Below, in pieces: positions 50,895 through 59,836 of a DNA stretch of 64,000 bases. The stretch is from Georgenia sp. EYE_87 (lineage in GTDB: Bacteria > Actinomycetota > Actinomycetes > Actinomycetales > Actinomycetaceae). The stretch's first letter is position 1, and every line of letters starts with the position of its first letter. The notes beneath the pieces are model-generated. The model did no database searches. It saw only the letters and a program-made list of their open reading frames with translations, and was not told where the DNA came from. A program made the position numbers and the translations under genes. The stretch covers positions 134,594 through 198,593 of the forward strand of contig NZ_JAHXNL010000004.1 in NCBI RefSeq assembly GCF_023148685.1, read 5' to 3'.

Positions 50895-51743
50895 ATGACC
50901 GTTCGGAAGATCGCCCTGACCCAGACGCCGTGGACCGGGGACAAGGAGTCGATGATCGCCCTGCACGAGGACTGGACCCGTCAGGCGGCGGCCCAGGGGG
51001 CCGAGGCGATCTGCTACCAGGAGCTCTTCTACGGCCCCTACTTCGGCATCACGCAGGACACGAAGTACTACGCCTACGCCGAACCGGTCCCGGGGGCGAC
51101 GACCGAGCGCTTCGCGGCCCTGGCGAAGGAGCTGGGCATGGTGATCGTGCTCCCGATCTACGAGCAGGACGCGCCGGGCATCTACTACAATACCGCCGTC
51201 GTCATCGACGCGGACGGCTCGGTCCTGGGCAGGTACCGCAAGCACCACATCCCGCACCTGCCGAAGTTCCAGGAGAAGTTCTACTTCCGCCCGGGGAACC
51301 TCGGCTACCCCGTCTTCGACACCGCTATCGGCAAGGTCGGCGTGTACATCTGCTACGACCGGCACTTCCCGGAGGGCTGGCGCGAGCTGGGCCTGAACGG
51401 CGCCGAGATCGTCTTCAACCCCAACGCCACCGCGCCGGGCATCTCCAACCGGAACTGGGAGCTCGAGCAGCCCGCGGCGGCACTCGCCAACGAGTACTTC
51501 ATCGCGGCCGCCAACCGGGTCGGCGCCGAGACGAACGAGTACGGCGACGAGGCGGTGACCTTCTACGGCAGCTCGTACGTGGTGGGGCCGGACGGGATGT
51601 TCGTGGGGGAGTGGGCCTCGAGCACCGAGGCCGAGATGAAGGTCTGGGAGATCGACCTCGACCTCATCAAGGTGGTGCGCGACCGCTGGCAGTTCTACCG
51701 CGACCGCCGGCCCGACTCCTACGCCGCCGTGACGGCCCCCTGA
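50895..51743 (+). CDS. Beta-ureidopropionase / N-carbamoyl-amino-acid amidohydrolase
   Basis: Nitrilase-superfamily hydrolase of 282 residues that splits N-carbamoyl-beta-alanine to beta-alanine, carbon dioxide and ammonia, the third step of reductive pyrimidine breakdown. Catalytic Glu43 (YQELFYG), Lys116 (YRKHHIP) and Cys153 (YICYDRHFPEGW). TGGAGGA lies before the ATG. It is the first gene of the catabolic operon; dihydropyrimidinase starts 20 bp after its stop. Confidence 0.93.
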   Translation: MTVRKIALTQTPWTGDKESMIALHEDWTRQAAAQGAEAICYQELFYGPYFGITQDTKYYAYAEPVPGATTERFAALAKELGMVIVLPIYEQDAPGIYYNTAVVIDADGSVLGRYRKHHIPHLPKFQEKFYFRPGNLGYPVFDTAIGKVGVYICYDRHFPEGWRELGLNGAEIVFNPNATAPGISNRNWELEQPAAALANEYFIAAANRVGAETNEYGDEAVTFYGSSYVVGPDGMFVGEWASSTEAEMKVWEIDLDLIKVVRDRWQFYRDRRPDSYAAVTAP

Positions 51744-51763
51744 CCGGCGAAGGAGCGCGCGCC

Positions 51764-53182
51764 GTGAAGACCCTCGTCACCGGCGGCACCGTGGTCAGCT
51801 CCACGGGCCGCTCGCAGGCCGACGTCCTCATCGACGGCGAGACCGTCGCCGCCGTCCTCCCGCCCGGTTCCACCCTCCTCGGGTTCGACGTCGCCGCGAA
51901 CGTCGACACCGTGATCGACGCGACCGGCAAGTACGTCATCCCCGGCGGTATCGACGCCCACACCCACATGGAGATGCCGTTCGGCGGCACCCAGGCCTCC
52001 GACACCTTCGAGACCGGGACGACGGCGGCGGCGTGGGGCGGGACGACGACGATCGTCGACTTCGTGGTCCAGTACCCCGGCCAGGACCCGCAGGAGCAGT
52101 ACCAGCTCTGGCACGAGAAGGCCGACGGCAGCTGCGCCGTCGACTACGGCTTCCACCAGATCCTGTCCGACGTCCAGGACTCCACGCTCACCGCCATGGA
52201 CGCCCTGCTGAAGGAGGGCGTCACCAGCTTCAAGCTCTTCACCGCCTACAAGGGCGTCTTCCTCTCCGACGACGGCCAGATCCTCAAGGCCATGCAGCGC
52301 GCCGCCCACAACGGCGCCATGATCATGGGCCACGCGGAGAACGGCTCGGTCATCGACGTCCTCGTCCAGCAGGCGCTCGCCCGCGGCGAGACGGACCCGA
52401 TCCACCACGGCCTCACCCGCCCGTGGCAGGCCGAGGAGGAGGCCACCCACCGACTGATCATGCTGGCCGACCTGACGGGCGCGCCGCTGTACGTCGTCCA
52501 CGTCTCCGCCCGGCAGGCGGCCGACCAGATCGCGGCGGCCCGGGCCCGGGGGCAGAACGTCTTCGGCGAGACCTGCCCGCAGTACCTCTACCTCTCCCTC
52601 GAGGAGCAGCTCGGGGCGCCGGGTTTCGAGGGGGCCAAGTGGGTGTGCTCGACGCCGCTGCGCTCGCGCGCCGAGGGCCACCAGAACCACCTGTGGCACT
52701 CGCTGCGCACCAACCACCTCCAGGTGGTCTCGACCGACCACTGCCCCTTCTGCATGAAGGACCAGAAGGAGATGGGGATCGGTGACTTCTCCAAGATCCC
52801 CAACGGCATCGGAGGGGTGGAGCACCGCCTGGACCTGCTCTACCAGGGTGTGGTCACGGGGGAGATCACCCTCGAGCGGTGGGTGGAGCTGTGCAGCGTC
52901 ACCCCGGCGCGGATGTTCGGCCTGTACGGGAGGAAGGGCGTCATCGCCCCCGGGGCCGACGGCGACGTCGTCGTCTACGACCCGAACGGACACACCAGCA
53001 TCGGGCTCGGCAAGACCCACCACATGAACATGGACTACTCCGCCTACGAGGGCTTCGAGGTCGACGGCCACGTCGACACCGTCATCTCCCGCGGGGAGGT
53101 GATCGTCGACGGCGGTCAGTTCCACGGTCGGGCCGGCCACGGCGAGTACCTCCGCCGCGGCCTCTCGCAGTACCTCGTCTGA
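51764..53182 (+). CDS. hydA: Dihydropyrimidinase / D-hydantoinase
   Basis: Amidohydrolase of 472 residues that opens dihydrouracil, dihydrothymine or hydantoin rings. Metal ligands His66 and His68 (DAHTHME), a carboxylated Lys157 (TSFKLFTAYKG), further His in HAEN and VHVSARQ, and the Asp of STDHCPF. It lacks a signal peptide. GTG start with AAGGAG upstream. The next gene, an LLM oxidoreductase, stands where a pyrimidine reductase would be expected. Confidence 0.95.
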   Translation: MKTLVTGGTVVSSTGRSQADVLIDGETVAAVLPPGSTLLGFDVAANVDTVIDATGKYVIPGGIDAHTHMEMPFGGTQASDTFETGTTAAAWGGTTTIVDFVVQYPGQDPQEQYQLWHEKADGSCAVDYGFHQILSDVQDSTLTAMDALLKEGVTSFKLFTAYKGVFLSDDGQILKAMQRAAHNGAMIMGHAENGSVIDVLVQQALARGETDPIHHGLTRPWQAEEEATHRLIMLADLTGAPLYVVHVSARQAADQIAAARARGQNVFGETCPQYLYLSLEEQLGAPGFEGAKWVCSTPLRSRAEGHQNHLWHSLRTNHLQVVSTDHCPFCMKDQKEMGIGDFSKIPNGIGGVEHRLDLLYQGVVTGEITLERWVELCSVTPARMFGLYGRKGVIAPGADGDVVVYDPNGHTSIGLGKTHHMNMDYSAYEGFEVDGHVDTVISRGEVIVDGGQFHGRAGHGEYLRRGLSQYLV

Positions 53183-53220
53183 GCGGCCGACCCCAGCAGT
53201 ACCCGACGTGAGGAGGCGCC

Positions 53221-54237
53221 ATGGACTTCGGTGTCGTGCTGCAGAACAACCCGCCGGCGGCCCGGGTGGTGGACCTCGCCCGCCTCGCGGAGACGCACGG
53301 CTTCTCCCACGTGTGGACGTTCGACTCCCACCTGCTCTGGCAGGAGCCGTTCGTCGTCTACAGCCAGATCCTGGCTCACACGCGCAAGGTGATCGTCGGG
53401 CCGATGGTCACCAACCCCATCACCCGCGACGTGACGGTGACGGCCTCGGCCTTCGCCACGCTCAACGAGATGTTCGGCAACCGCACGGTGTGCGGGATCG
53501 GCCGCGGCGACTCGGCGGTCCGCGTGCTCAACGGCCGCCCGGCCACGCTCGCGCAGCTGCGCGACGCGGTGCACGTCATCCGCGAGCTCGCGAACGCCCG
53601 GCCGGTGGAGATCAACGGTTCCACCGTGCGCTTCCCGTGGACGCTGACCTCGCGGCTCGAGGTCTGGGTGGCCGGGTACGGGCCCAAGACCCTCGCGCTG
53701 ACCGGCGACGTCGCCGACGGGTTCATCCTCCAGCTCGCCGACCCCGACGTCACCGCCTGGACCATCCGGGTGGTGCGCGAGGCCGCCGAGAAGGCCGGCC
53801 GCGACCCGGACACCCTGCAGTTCTGCGTCGCGGCGCCGATGTACGTCGGCGAGGACCGCGCGCACATGCACGACCAGACCCGGTGGTTCGGCGGCATGGT
53901 CGGCAACCACGTCGCCGAGCTCGTCGCCCGGTACGGCCAGGACTCCACCCTGCCGCACGCCCTGACCGACTACATCGCCGGCCGCAAGGACTACGACTAC
54001 AACGAGCACGGCCAGGCCGGGAACACCCACACCGACTTCGTGCCGGACGAGGTGGTCGAGCGGTTCTGCCTCCTCGGCACCTGGCAGGAGCACGTCGCCC
54101 GGCTCAAGGAGCTCGCCGGCCTGGGTGTCACCCAGTTCGCCGGCTACCTCATGCACGACAACAAGGAGGAGACCCTGCGCGAGTACGGCGAGCACGTGAT
54201 CCCCGCGCTGCGGGAGCACGTGCTGGCGAAGGCATGA
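53221..54237 (+). CDS. LLM-class F420-dependent oxidoreductase (TIGR03842-like)
   Basis: Luciferase-fold enzyme of 338 residues. Marks are MDFGVVLQNNPPAARVVDLA, ETHGFSHVWTFDSHLLW, GIGRGDSAVRVLNG and the C-terminal YLMHDNKEETL. The family is assigned to F420 use but some members may use FMN. Operon position between dihydropyrimidinase and the importer suggests it acts on a pyrimidine or hydantoin. AGGAGG at 53211-53216 precedes the ATG. Its stop overlaps the permease start. Its substrate is unknown. Confidence 0.88.
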   Translation: MDFGVVLQNNPPAARVVDLARLAETHGFSHVWTFDSHLLWQEPFVVYSQILAHTRKVIVGPMVTNPITRDVTVTASAFATLNEMFGNRTVCGIGRGDSAVRVLNGRPATLAQLRDAVHVIRELANARPVEINGSTVRFPWTLTSRLEVWVAGYGPKTLALTGDVADGFILQLADPDVTAWTIRVVREAAEKAGRDPDTLQFCVAAPMYVGEDRAHMHDQTRWFGGMVGNHVAELVARYGQDSTLPHALTDYIAGRKDYDYNEHGQAGNTHTDFVPDEVVERFCLLGTWQEHVARLKELAGLGVTQFAGYLMHDNKEETLREYGEHVIPALREHVLAKA

Positions 54238-55241
54238 GCGACGACGTCGACGCCGGGATGACGGTCAGCGACATGGCGGCCGACGCCGCCGTGCTCGCCC
54301 CGAGCCTCGGCGCGGCGGGCGAGACCACGGCCGGCGGGCCGGCGGGGCGCAGGGCCGCCCTGCGCGGCCTGCCCACCTGGGCGCGGGCCGCGGTGTTCGG
54401 CGCCGCCGGGGTGGTGGTGCTCGCGGCGCTGTGGGAGCTGTACAAGTTCGTCGGGCCGCAGGACGGGGTCAGCCTGGGGGACAACCGGGTCCTGCCCCGC
54501 ACCACGGACCTCGCGATGCCGCACGTGTGGGAGATGCTCGCCGAGCTCGGGCAGCCGCTCAGCTCCGCCACGAACGCCCCCGTGCTGTGGGTCGCGGTCC
54601 TCCGGGCCTGCACGGCCAGCGCGGTGATCGCCCTGGTGGGGTGGGTGACCGGGGTCGTCGTCGGGATGCTGCTGGCGCTCGCGATGCTCCGGGTGCGGAT
54701 CGTCGAGTCCGCCGTCCTGCCGCTGGTGATCCTGAGCCAGACCGTCCCCCTCATCGCCCTGGCGCCGTTGGTGAGCAACTGGGGGAACCGCATCCGCGTC
54801 GGTCCGTGGGAGTGGCAGGAGTGGACGTCGGTGGCGGTGATCGCCGCCTACCTGGCGTTCTTCCCCGTCGCCGTCGGGGCGCTGCGCGGGTTGCAGTCCC
54901 CGGACGTCATCCACCGGGAGCTCATGCGCTCCTACGGCGCCGGCTGGTGGCAGACCCTCCTGCGCCTGCGCCTGCCGGCCAGCGTGCCCTACCTCCTGCC
55001 CGCCCTGCGCCTCGCGGGTGCGAACGCCGTGGTGGGCACCGTCGTCGGCGAGGTCTCCACCGGCCTGCCGGGCGGGGTGGGGCGCATGATCATCGAGTTC
55101 GCCAACTTCGCCTCCAGCGCCCCGGCCCGGCCCTGGGCCCCGCTCCTCGGCGCCGTCCTCCTGGGCCTGCTCACCGCCGGCCTGGTGGCCCTGATCGGCA
55201 CGGGCCTGCACCGGTTCCGGCGCACGGAGGTGGCGGGATGA
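54234..55241 (+). CDS. ABC importer permease 1, SsuC/ThiX type
   Basis: Membrane permease of 335 residues with an N-terminal hydrophilic extension of about 50 residues, then six or seven helices. The inner-membrane coupling loop is GGWWQTLLRLRLPASVPYLL-like (ELMRSYGAGWWQTLLRLRLP). It is one of two different permease genes flanking the ATPase, so the channel is probably a heterodimer. ATG 54234 overlaps the LLM stop. With a THI5-like binding protein, a pyrimidine-type substrate fits. Confidence 0.88.
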   Translation: MSDDVDAGMTVSDMAADAAVLAPSLGAAGETTAGGPAGRRAALRGLPTWARAAVFGAAGVVVLAALWELYKFVGPQDGVSLGDNRVLPRTTDLAMPHVWEMLAELGQPLSSATNAPVLWVAVLRACTASAVIALVGWVTGVVVGMLLALAMLRVRIVESAVLPLVILSQTVPLIALAPLVSNWGNRIRVGPWEWQEWTSVAVIAAYLAFFPVAVGALRGLQSPDVIHRELMRSYGAGWWQTLLRLRLPASVPYLLPALRLAGANAVVGTVVGEVSTGLPGGVGRMIIEFANFASSAPARPWAPLLGAVLLGLLTAGLVALIGTGLHRFRRTEVAG

Positions 55242-56113
55242 GCCGGCCGGCCGACGGCGGCGCGGCCCACGGCGGCGGGGCCGTGGGTGGCGGGGCCGTG
55301 GGCGCCCCCCGCGGCGCGGCCGTCGAGATTGCGTCGGTGGGCCGCGTCTTCGGGTCCGGCCGCGACGCCGTCAGCGCCCTCGAGGACATCGACCTCACCG
55401 TGGCTGACGGGGAGTTCGTCTCCCTCATCGGCCCCTCCGGGTGCGGCAAGAGCACGCTGCTGCGTCTCGTCGCCGACCTCGACCGGCCCACCTCCGGGCG
55501 GATCACCGTCTTCGGCCGCAGCGCCGAGCAGGCCCGGCTCGCCCACGACTACGGCATCGCGTTCCAGCAGGCCGGCCTGCTGCCGTGGCGCACGGTCCGC
55601 GGGAACGTCGAGCTGCCCCTGTCCCTGCACGGGGTCGGCCGGGCCGCCCGGGCGCGGCGCGCGGACGAGCTGCTCGCGATGGTCGGTCTGACCGACTTCG
55701 CCGACAGCTTCCCCGACCAGCTCTCCGGCGGCATGCAGCAGCGGGTGGCCATCGCCCGCGCGCTCGCGGAGGAGCCCAGCCTGCTGCTCATGGACGAGCC
55801 GTTCGGCGCGCTCGACGAGATGACCCGCGAGCGGCTCCAGACCGAGCTCGTGCGCATCTGCGCCGAGACGCGCGCCGCCGTCGTCTTCGTGACCCACTCG
55901 ATCCCGGAGGCGGTCTACCTCTCCGACCGGGTGGTCGTCATGTCCCCGCGGCCGGGGCGCGTCCAGGACGTCGTGACCATCGGGCTCGAGCGTCGGCCGG
56001 GGGAGTCGGAGCAGCTGCGCGAGGAGGACGCCTACTTCGACGCCGTCCGCCGGGTGCGCGAGGCGCTCCACGCCGGCAGCGGGGTGCCGTCCCGCGGGGT
56101 GGAGAACCGGTGA
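55238..56113 (+). CDS. ABC importer ATPase, SsuB/TauB type
   Basis: Nucleotide-binding subunit of 291 residues. Walker A GPSGCGKST (65-73), Q-loop FQQAGLLPW, signature LSGGMQQR (162-169), Walker B SLLLMDEPFGALD. The QQAGLLPW sequence is that of nitrate/sulfonate/taurine and pyrimidine-precursor importers. A Gly-rich N-terminus of about 25 residues precedes the domain. The ATG overlaps the stop of permease 1, and the stop overlaps permease 2. Confidence 0.92.
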   Translation: MSRPADGGAAHGGGAVGGGAVGAPRGAAVEIASVGRVFGSGRDAVSALEDIDLTVADGEFVSLIGPSGCGKSTLLRLVADLDRPTSGRITVFGRSAEQARLAHDYGIAFQQAGLLPWRTVRGNVELPLSLHGVGRAARARRADELLAMVGLTDFADSFPDQLSGGMQQRVAIARALAEEPSLLLMDEPFGALDEMTRERLQTELVRICAETRAAVVFVTHSIPEAVYLSDRVVVMSPRPGRVQDVVTIGLERRPGESEQLREEDAYFDAVRRVREALHAGSGVPSRGVENR

Positions 56114-56886
56114 ACGCCCGGGCGGACCTCGCGCGGCCGGCCGCCCCTGTCGTGCTCGCGCTTGTGCTGGTCGGGCTCTGGCAGGCGGTGGTCGTCGTGG
56201 CCGGCGTCCCGGCCTTCCTCCTCCCGAGCCCGTCGCACATCGGCAGCGAGGTCGTCGCCATGTGGCCGACCCTCTCCGGCGCGCTGGTCGCCACCGGCCT
56301 CAACGCCTTCGTCGGTCTCGCGGTCGGGGCGCTCGGCGGGGTGCTCGGCGCCGTCGTCGCCAACGCGCTGCCCGTGGTCCGGCAGATGGTCTCCCCGCTG
56401 GTGGCCGGCCTCGCCGTCGTCCCGATCGTCGCGCTGGCGCCCGTCCTCTACACGATGCTCGGCGCCGACTCGGAGATGGCGCGTCGCGTGGTCTGCGGGA
56501 TCACGGCGTTCGTCCCGGTGTTCATCACCACCCTGCGCGGCCTCCAGCAGGTCCGGCCGGTGCACCGCGACCTCATGCGCGTCTACGCCGCCTCGTCCCT
56601 GCAGGCGGCCCGGGCCGTGACCGTCCCGACCGCGCTGCCCTTCGTGTTCACCGGCCTGCGGCTCGCCTCGTCCCTGTCGGTCATCGCCGCCATCGTCGCG
56701 GAGTACTTCGGCGGTCCCCGCACCGGCATCGGCTCGTTCATCACGACGGCCGCCGCCGGCAGCAACTACGCCCGTGCCTGGGCCTTCGTGGTCGGGGGCA
56801 TCGTCCTCGGCCTGGTCTTCTACGCCGTCTCGCTCGGGCTCGAGAGCCTCGTGCGACGGCGCACCGCACCCGGGCGGGGCGCATGA
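56110..56886 (+). CDS. ABC importer permease 2, SsuC/ThiX type
   Basis: Second permease of the same importer, 258 residues, six helices. LPSPSHIGSEVVAMWPTL is the family N-terminus and HRDLMRVYAASSLQAARAV the coupling loop. GTG start within the ATPase stop (GTGA). It is only distantly like permease 1, in line with a heterodimeric channel. The binding-protein gene begins 62 bp further on. Confidence 0.9.
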   Translation: MNARADLARPAAPVVLALVLVGLWQAVVVVAGVPAFLLPSPSHIGSEVVAMWPTLSGALVATGLNAFVGLAVGALGGVLGAVVANALPVVRQMVSPLVAGLAVVPIVALAPVLYTMLGADSEMARRVVCGITAFVPVFITTLRGLQQVRPVHRDLMRVYAASSLQAARAVTVPTALPFVFTGLRLASSLSVIAAIVAEYFGGPRTGIGSFITTAAAGSNYARAWAFVVGGIVLGLVFYAVSLGLESLVRRRTAPGRGA

Positions 56887-56947
56887 GCGCCGCGACGGGC
56901 GCCACCGCCCACCGCACCGTCGTCCGCCCACGCAGGAGGAAGACCTC

Positions 56948-58141
56948 ATGAGCATCATCCGCCCCCGCGCCGCCACCGCGCGGACCACGATCACCGCCCG
57001 GACCCGCGCCGCCGCCGCCCTCGCCGCGGCCGGTGCCCTCACCCTCGCCGCCTGCTCGACGACGGACCCCGAGGCCCCCGCGACGGGCGGCGGCGGGGCC
57101 GACGGTGACGGCGGTCTCACCCCCGTCACGCTCCAGCTGCAGTGGCTCACGCAGGGCCAGTTCGCCGGCTACTACGCGGCGCTCGACCAGGGCTACTACG
57201 AGGACGCCGGGCTCGACGTCGAGATCGTCCAGGGCGGCGGCGACGTCGTGCCGCAGGACGCCCTCGCCGGCGGCCAGGCCGACTACGCGATCGCCTGGGT
57301 CCCCAAGGTGCTCGGCTCGATCGAGCAGGGCGCGGAGATCACCAACGTCGCCCAGATCTTCGAGCGGTCCGGCACGTTGCAGATCGCCTTCGCCGACTCG
57401 GGCATCGAGGAGGTGGCCGACCTCGAGGGCAAGAAGGTGGGCAGCTGGGGATTCGGCAACGAGTGGGAGCTCTTCGCCGGCCTGAACAAGGCCGGGGTGA
57501 CCGACTTCGAGCTCGTCACGCAGGCCTTCGACATGAACGCCTTCCTCGCCGGGGACATCGATGCCGCGCAGGCCATGACCTACAACGAGTGGGCCCAGGT
57601 GCTCGAGGCGGAGAACCCCGAGACGGGCGAGCTCTACCAGCCCGAGGACTTCAACGTCATCGACTGGAACGACGTCGGCACCGCGATGCTGCAGGACGCG
57701 ATCTGGGCGGACGCGCAGCGGCTGGCCGAGGACGAGGCGTACGCCGACACCACGGTCGCCTTCCTCAAGGCGTCCATCCAGGGCTGGGTCTTCGCCCGCG
57801 ACAACCCGGAGGAGGCCGCCACCATCGTCACCGAGGCGGGCTCCACGCTGGGGAAGAGCCACCAGCTGTGGATGGTCAACGAGACGAACAAGCTCATCTG
57901 GCCGTCCACCTCCGGCGGGATCGGCACGATCGACCAGGAGGCCTGGGAGGCCACCGTCGAGATGGCCATGCAGACCTCCAACGAGACCGGCGCGACGATC
58001 ATCACCGAGGAGCCGCCGGAGACGGCCTACACCAACGAGTACGTCGAGCGGGCCCTCGCGGAGCTGGCGGACGAGGGGGTGGACGTCGTCGGCGAGGACT
58101 TCGAGCCGATCGAGGTCGAGCTCCTGCCGGGAGGCAACTGA
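56948..58141 (+). CDS. ABC importer substrate-binding lipoprotein, NMT1/THI5-like
   Basis: Extracytoplasmic lipoprotein of 397 residues. Signal peptide with lipobox LAAC (Cys36), a Gly-rich linker, then the THI5/NMT1 fold: LQLQWLTQGQFAGYYAALDQ, YYEDAGLDVEIVQGGGDVVP and MTYNEWAQVLE. Relatives bind thiamine pyrimidine precursors and other pyrimidines. AGGAGGA precedes the ATG. Together with the two permeases and the ATPase it makes a complete importer for the ring compound broken down by this operon. Confidence 0.92.
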   Translation: MSIIRPRAATARTTITARTRAAAALAAAGALTLAACSTTDPEAPATGGGGADGDGGLTPVTLQLQWLTQGQFAGYYAALDQGYYEDAGLDVEIVQGGGDVVPQDALAGGQADYAIAWVPKVLGSIEQGAEITNVAQIFERSGTLQIAFADSGIEEVADLEGKKVGSWGFGNEWELFAGLNKAGVTDFELVTQAFDMNAFLAGDIDAAQAMTYNEWAQVLEAENPETGELYQPEDFNVIDWNDVGTAMLQDAIWADAQRLAEDEAYADTTVAFLKASIQGWVFARDNPEEAATIVTEAGSTLGKSHQLWMVNETNKLIWPSTSGGIGTIDQEAWEATVEMAMQTSNETGATIITEEPPETAYTNEYVERALAELADEGVDVVGEDFEPIEVELLPGGN

Positions 58142-58293
58142 GCGGAGGAACCGGACGCGCAGGAACCGGGCGCGGAAGGAGCCGCCGCACCCGCGGCGGG
58201 CCGAACCCCTTCCGGTCCGCAGCCCGAGAGGGCAGGCTCATCACCACAGGGCACGCCCGGGCGGTGCCCGAGCTTCTCGACGAGGAGAGCACC

Positions 58294-59820
58294 ATGACCA
58301 GCACCCAGACCACGTCCTCACCCATCACCACCTCGATGGTGGCCCACTGGGTGGACGGCCGGCCCTACTCGGGCACCTCGGACCGCTCCGGCGAGGTGTT
58401 CGACCCCGCCACCGGGGAGGTCGCGAGACGGGTCGCGTTCGCCGCGGCCGAGGACGTCGACGCGGCCGTCGCGTCGGCGAGGGCGGCGTTCCCCGCCTGG
58501 CGGGCGGCCTCGCTGGCGCGCCGCACCCAGGTCCTCTTCGCCTTCCGTGAGCTCCTCGCCGCGCGGCGCGAGGAGCTGGCGGCGATCCTCACCGCCGAGC
58601 ACGGCAAGGTCCTCTCCGACGCCCTCGGCGAGGTCGCCCGCGGCCTGGAGGTGGTGGAGTTCGCCTGCGGGATCGCGCACCTGCTCAAGGGGTCGACGTC
58701 GGAGAACGTCTCCACCGGCGTCGACGTCTCCTCGGTCCGCCAGCCCCTGGGCCCGGTGGCGATCATCTCGCCGTTCAACTTCCCGGCCATGGTCCCGATG
58801 TGGTTCTACCCGATCGCGATCGCGGCCGGGAACACCGTGGTCCTCAAGCCCTCCGAGAAGGATCCCTCCGCCTCGCTGTGGATGGCCGAGCGCCTCGCCG
58901 AGGCCGGCCTGCCCGCCGGGGTCTTCAACGTGGTGCAGGGCGACAAGGTCGCCGTCGACGCCCTCCTGACCCACCCCGACATCACGGCGGTCTCCTTCGT
59001 CGGCTCGACCCCGGTCGCCCGGCACGTCTACGAGACCGCCACCTCCCACGGCAAGCGCGTCCAGGCGCTCGGCGGCGCGAAGAACCACATGGTCGTCCTG
59101 CCCGACGCCGACCTCGACCTGGCGGCGGACGCGGCCGTCAACGCGGGGTACGGCTCGGCGGGGGAGCGGTGCATGGCCATCTCGGCCCTGGTCGTGGTCG
59201 AGCCCGTGGCCGACGAGCTGGTGGCGAAGATCGCCGAGCGCTCCCGCGGTCTGAAGGTCGGCGACGGCCGCCGCGGCTGCGACATGGGGCCGCTCATCAC
59301 CCGCGCCCACCGCGACCGCGTGGCCGGCTACATCGACGCCGGCCGGGCGGCGGGCGCCCAGGTCGTGGTGGACGGCCGCGGGGTGGAGCCCGACGGCGCA
59401 GCGGACGGGTTCTGGCTCGGCCCCACCCTGCTGGACCGCGTGACGCCGGGGATGAGCGTCTACACCGACGAGATCTTCGGCCCCGTCCTCTCCGTCGTCC
59501 GCGTCGGCAGCTACGAGGAGGCGCTGGAGATCATCAACGCCAACCCGTACGGCAACGGCACCGCGATCTTCACCAACGACGGCGGCGCCGCCCGCCGGTT
59601 CGGCAACGAGGTCGAGGTGGGCATGGTCGGGATCAACGTGCCGATCCCGGTGCCGGTGGGCTACTACTCCTTCGGCGGCTGGAAGAACTCCCTCTTCGGC
59701 GACTCCCACGCCTACGGCCCCGACGGCGTCCACTTCTACACCCGGACCAAGGCCATCACCACCCGGTGGCTGGACCCCAGCCACGGCGGCATCAACCTCG
59801 GCTTCCCCCAGCACTCCTGA
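58294..59820 (+). CDS. mmsA: CoA-acylating (methyl)malonate-semialdehyde dehydrogenase
   Basis: Oxidises malonate semialdehyde or methylmalonate semialdehyde to acetyl-CoA or propionyl-CoA with NAD and CoA; 508 residues. The catalytic Cys293 lies in SAGERCMAIS. GGAKNHMVV replaces the ELGGK motif of ordinary aldehyde dehydrogenases, the hallmark of the CoA-dependent MMSDH branch. SPFNFPAMVPMWFYP is also typical. GAGGAG precedes the ATG. It takes the product of the next gene and completes the pathway to central metabolism. Confidence 0.94.
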   Translation: MTSTQTTSSPITTSMVAHWVDGRPYSGTSDRSGEVFDPATGEVARRVAFAAAEDVDAAVASARAAFPAWRAASLARRTQVLFAFRELLAARREELAAILTAEHGKVLSDALGEVARGLEVVEFACGIAHLLKGSTSENVSTGVDVSSVRQPLGPVAIISPFNFPAMVPMWFYPIAIAAGNTVVLKPSEKDPSASLWMAERLAEAGLPAGVFNVVQGDKVAVDALLTHPDITAVSFVGSTPVARHVYETATSHGKRVQALGGAKNHMVVLPDADLDLAADAAVNAGYGSAGERCMAISALVVVEPVADELVAKIAERSRGLKVGDGRRGCDMGPLITRAHRDRVAGYIDAGRAAGAQVVVDGRGVEPDGAADGFWLGPTLLDRVTPGMSVYTDEIFGPVLSVVRVGSYEEALEIINANPYGNGTAIFTNDGGAARRFGNEVEVGMVGINVPIPVPVGYYSFGGWKNSLFGDSHAYGPDGVHFYTRTKAITTRWLDPSHGGINLGFPQHS

Positions 59821-59836
59821 GACGAAGGAACGCACC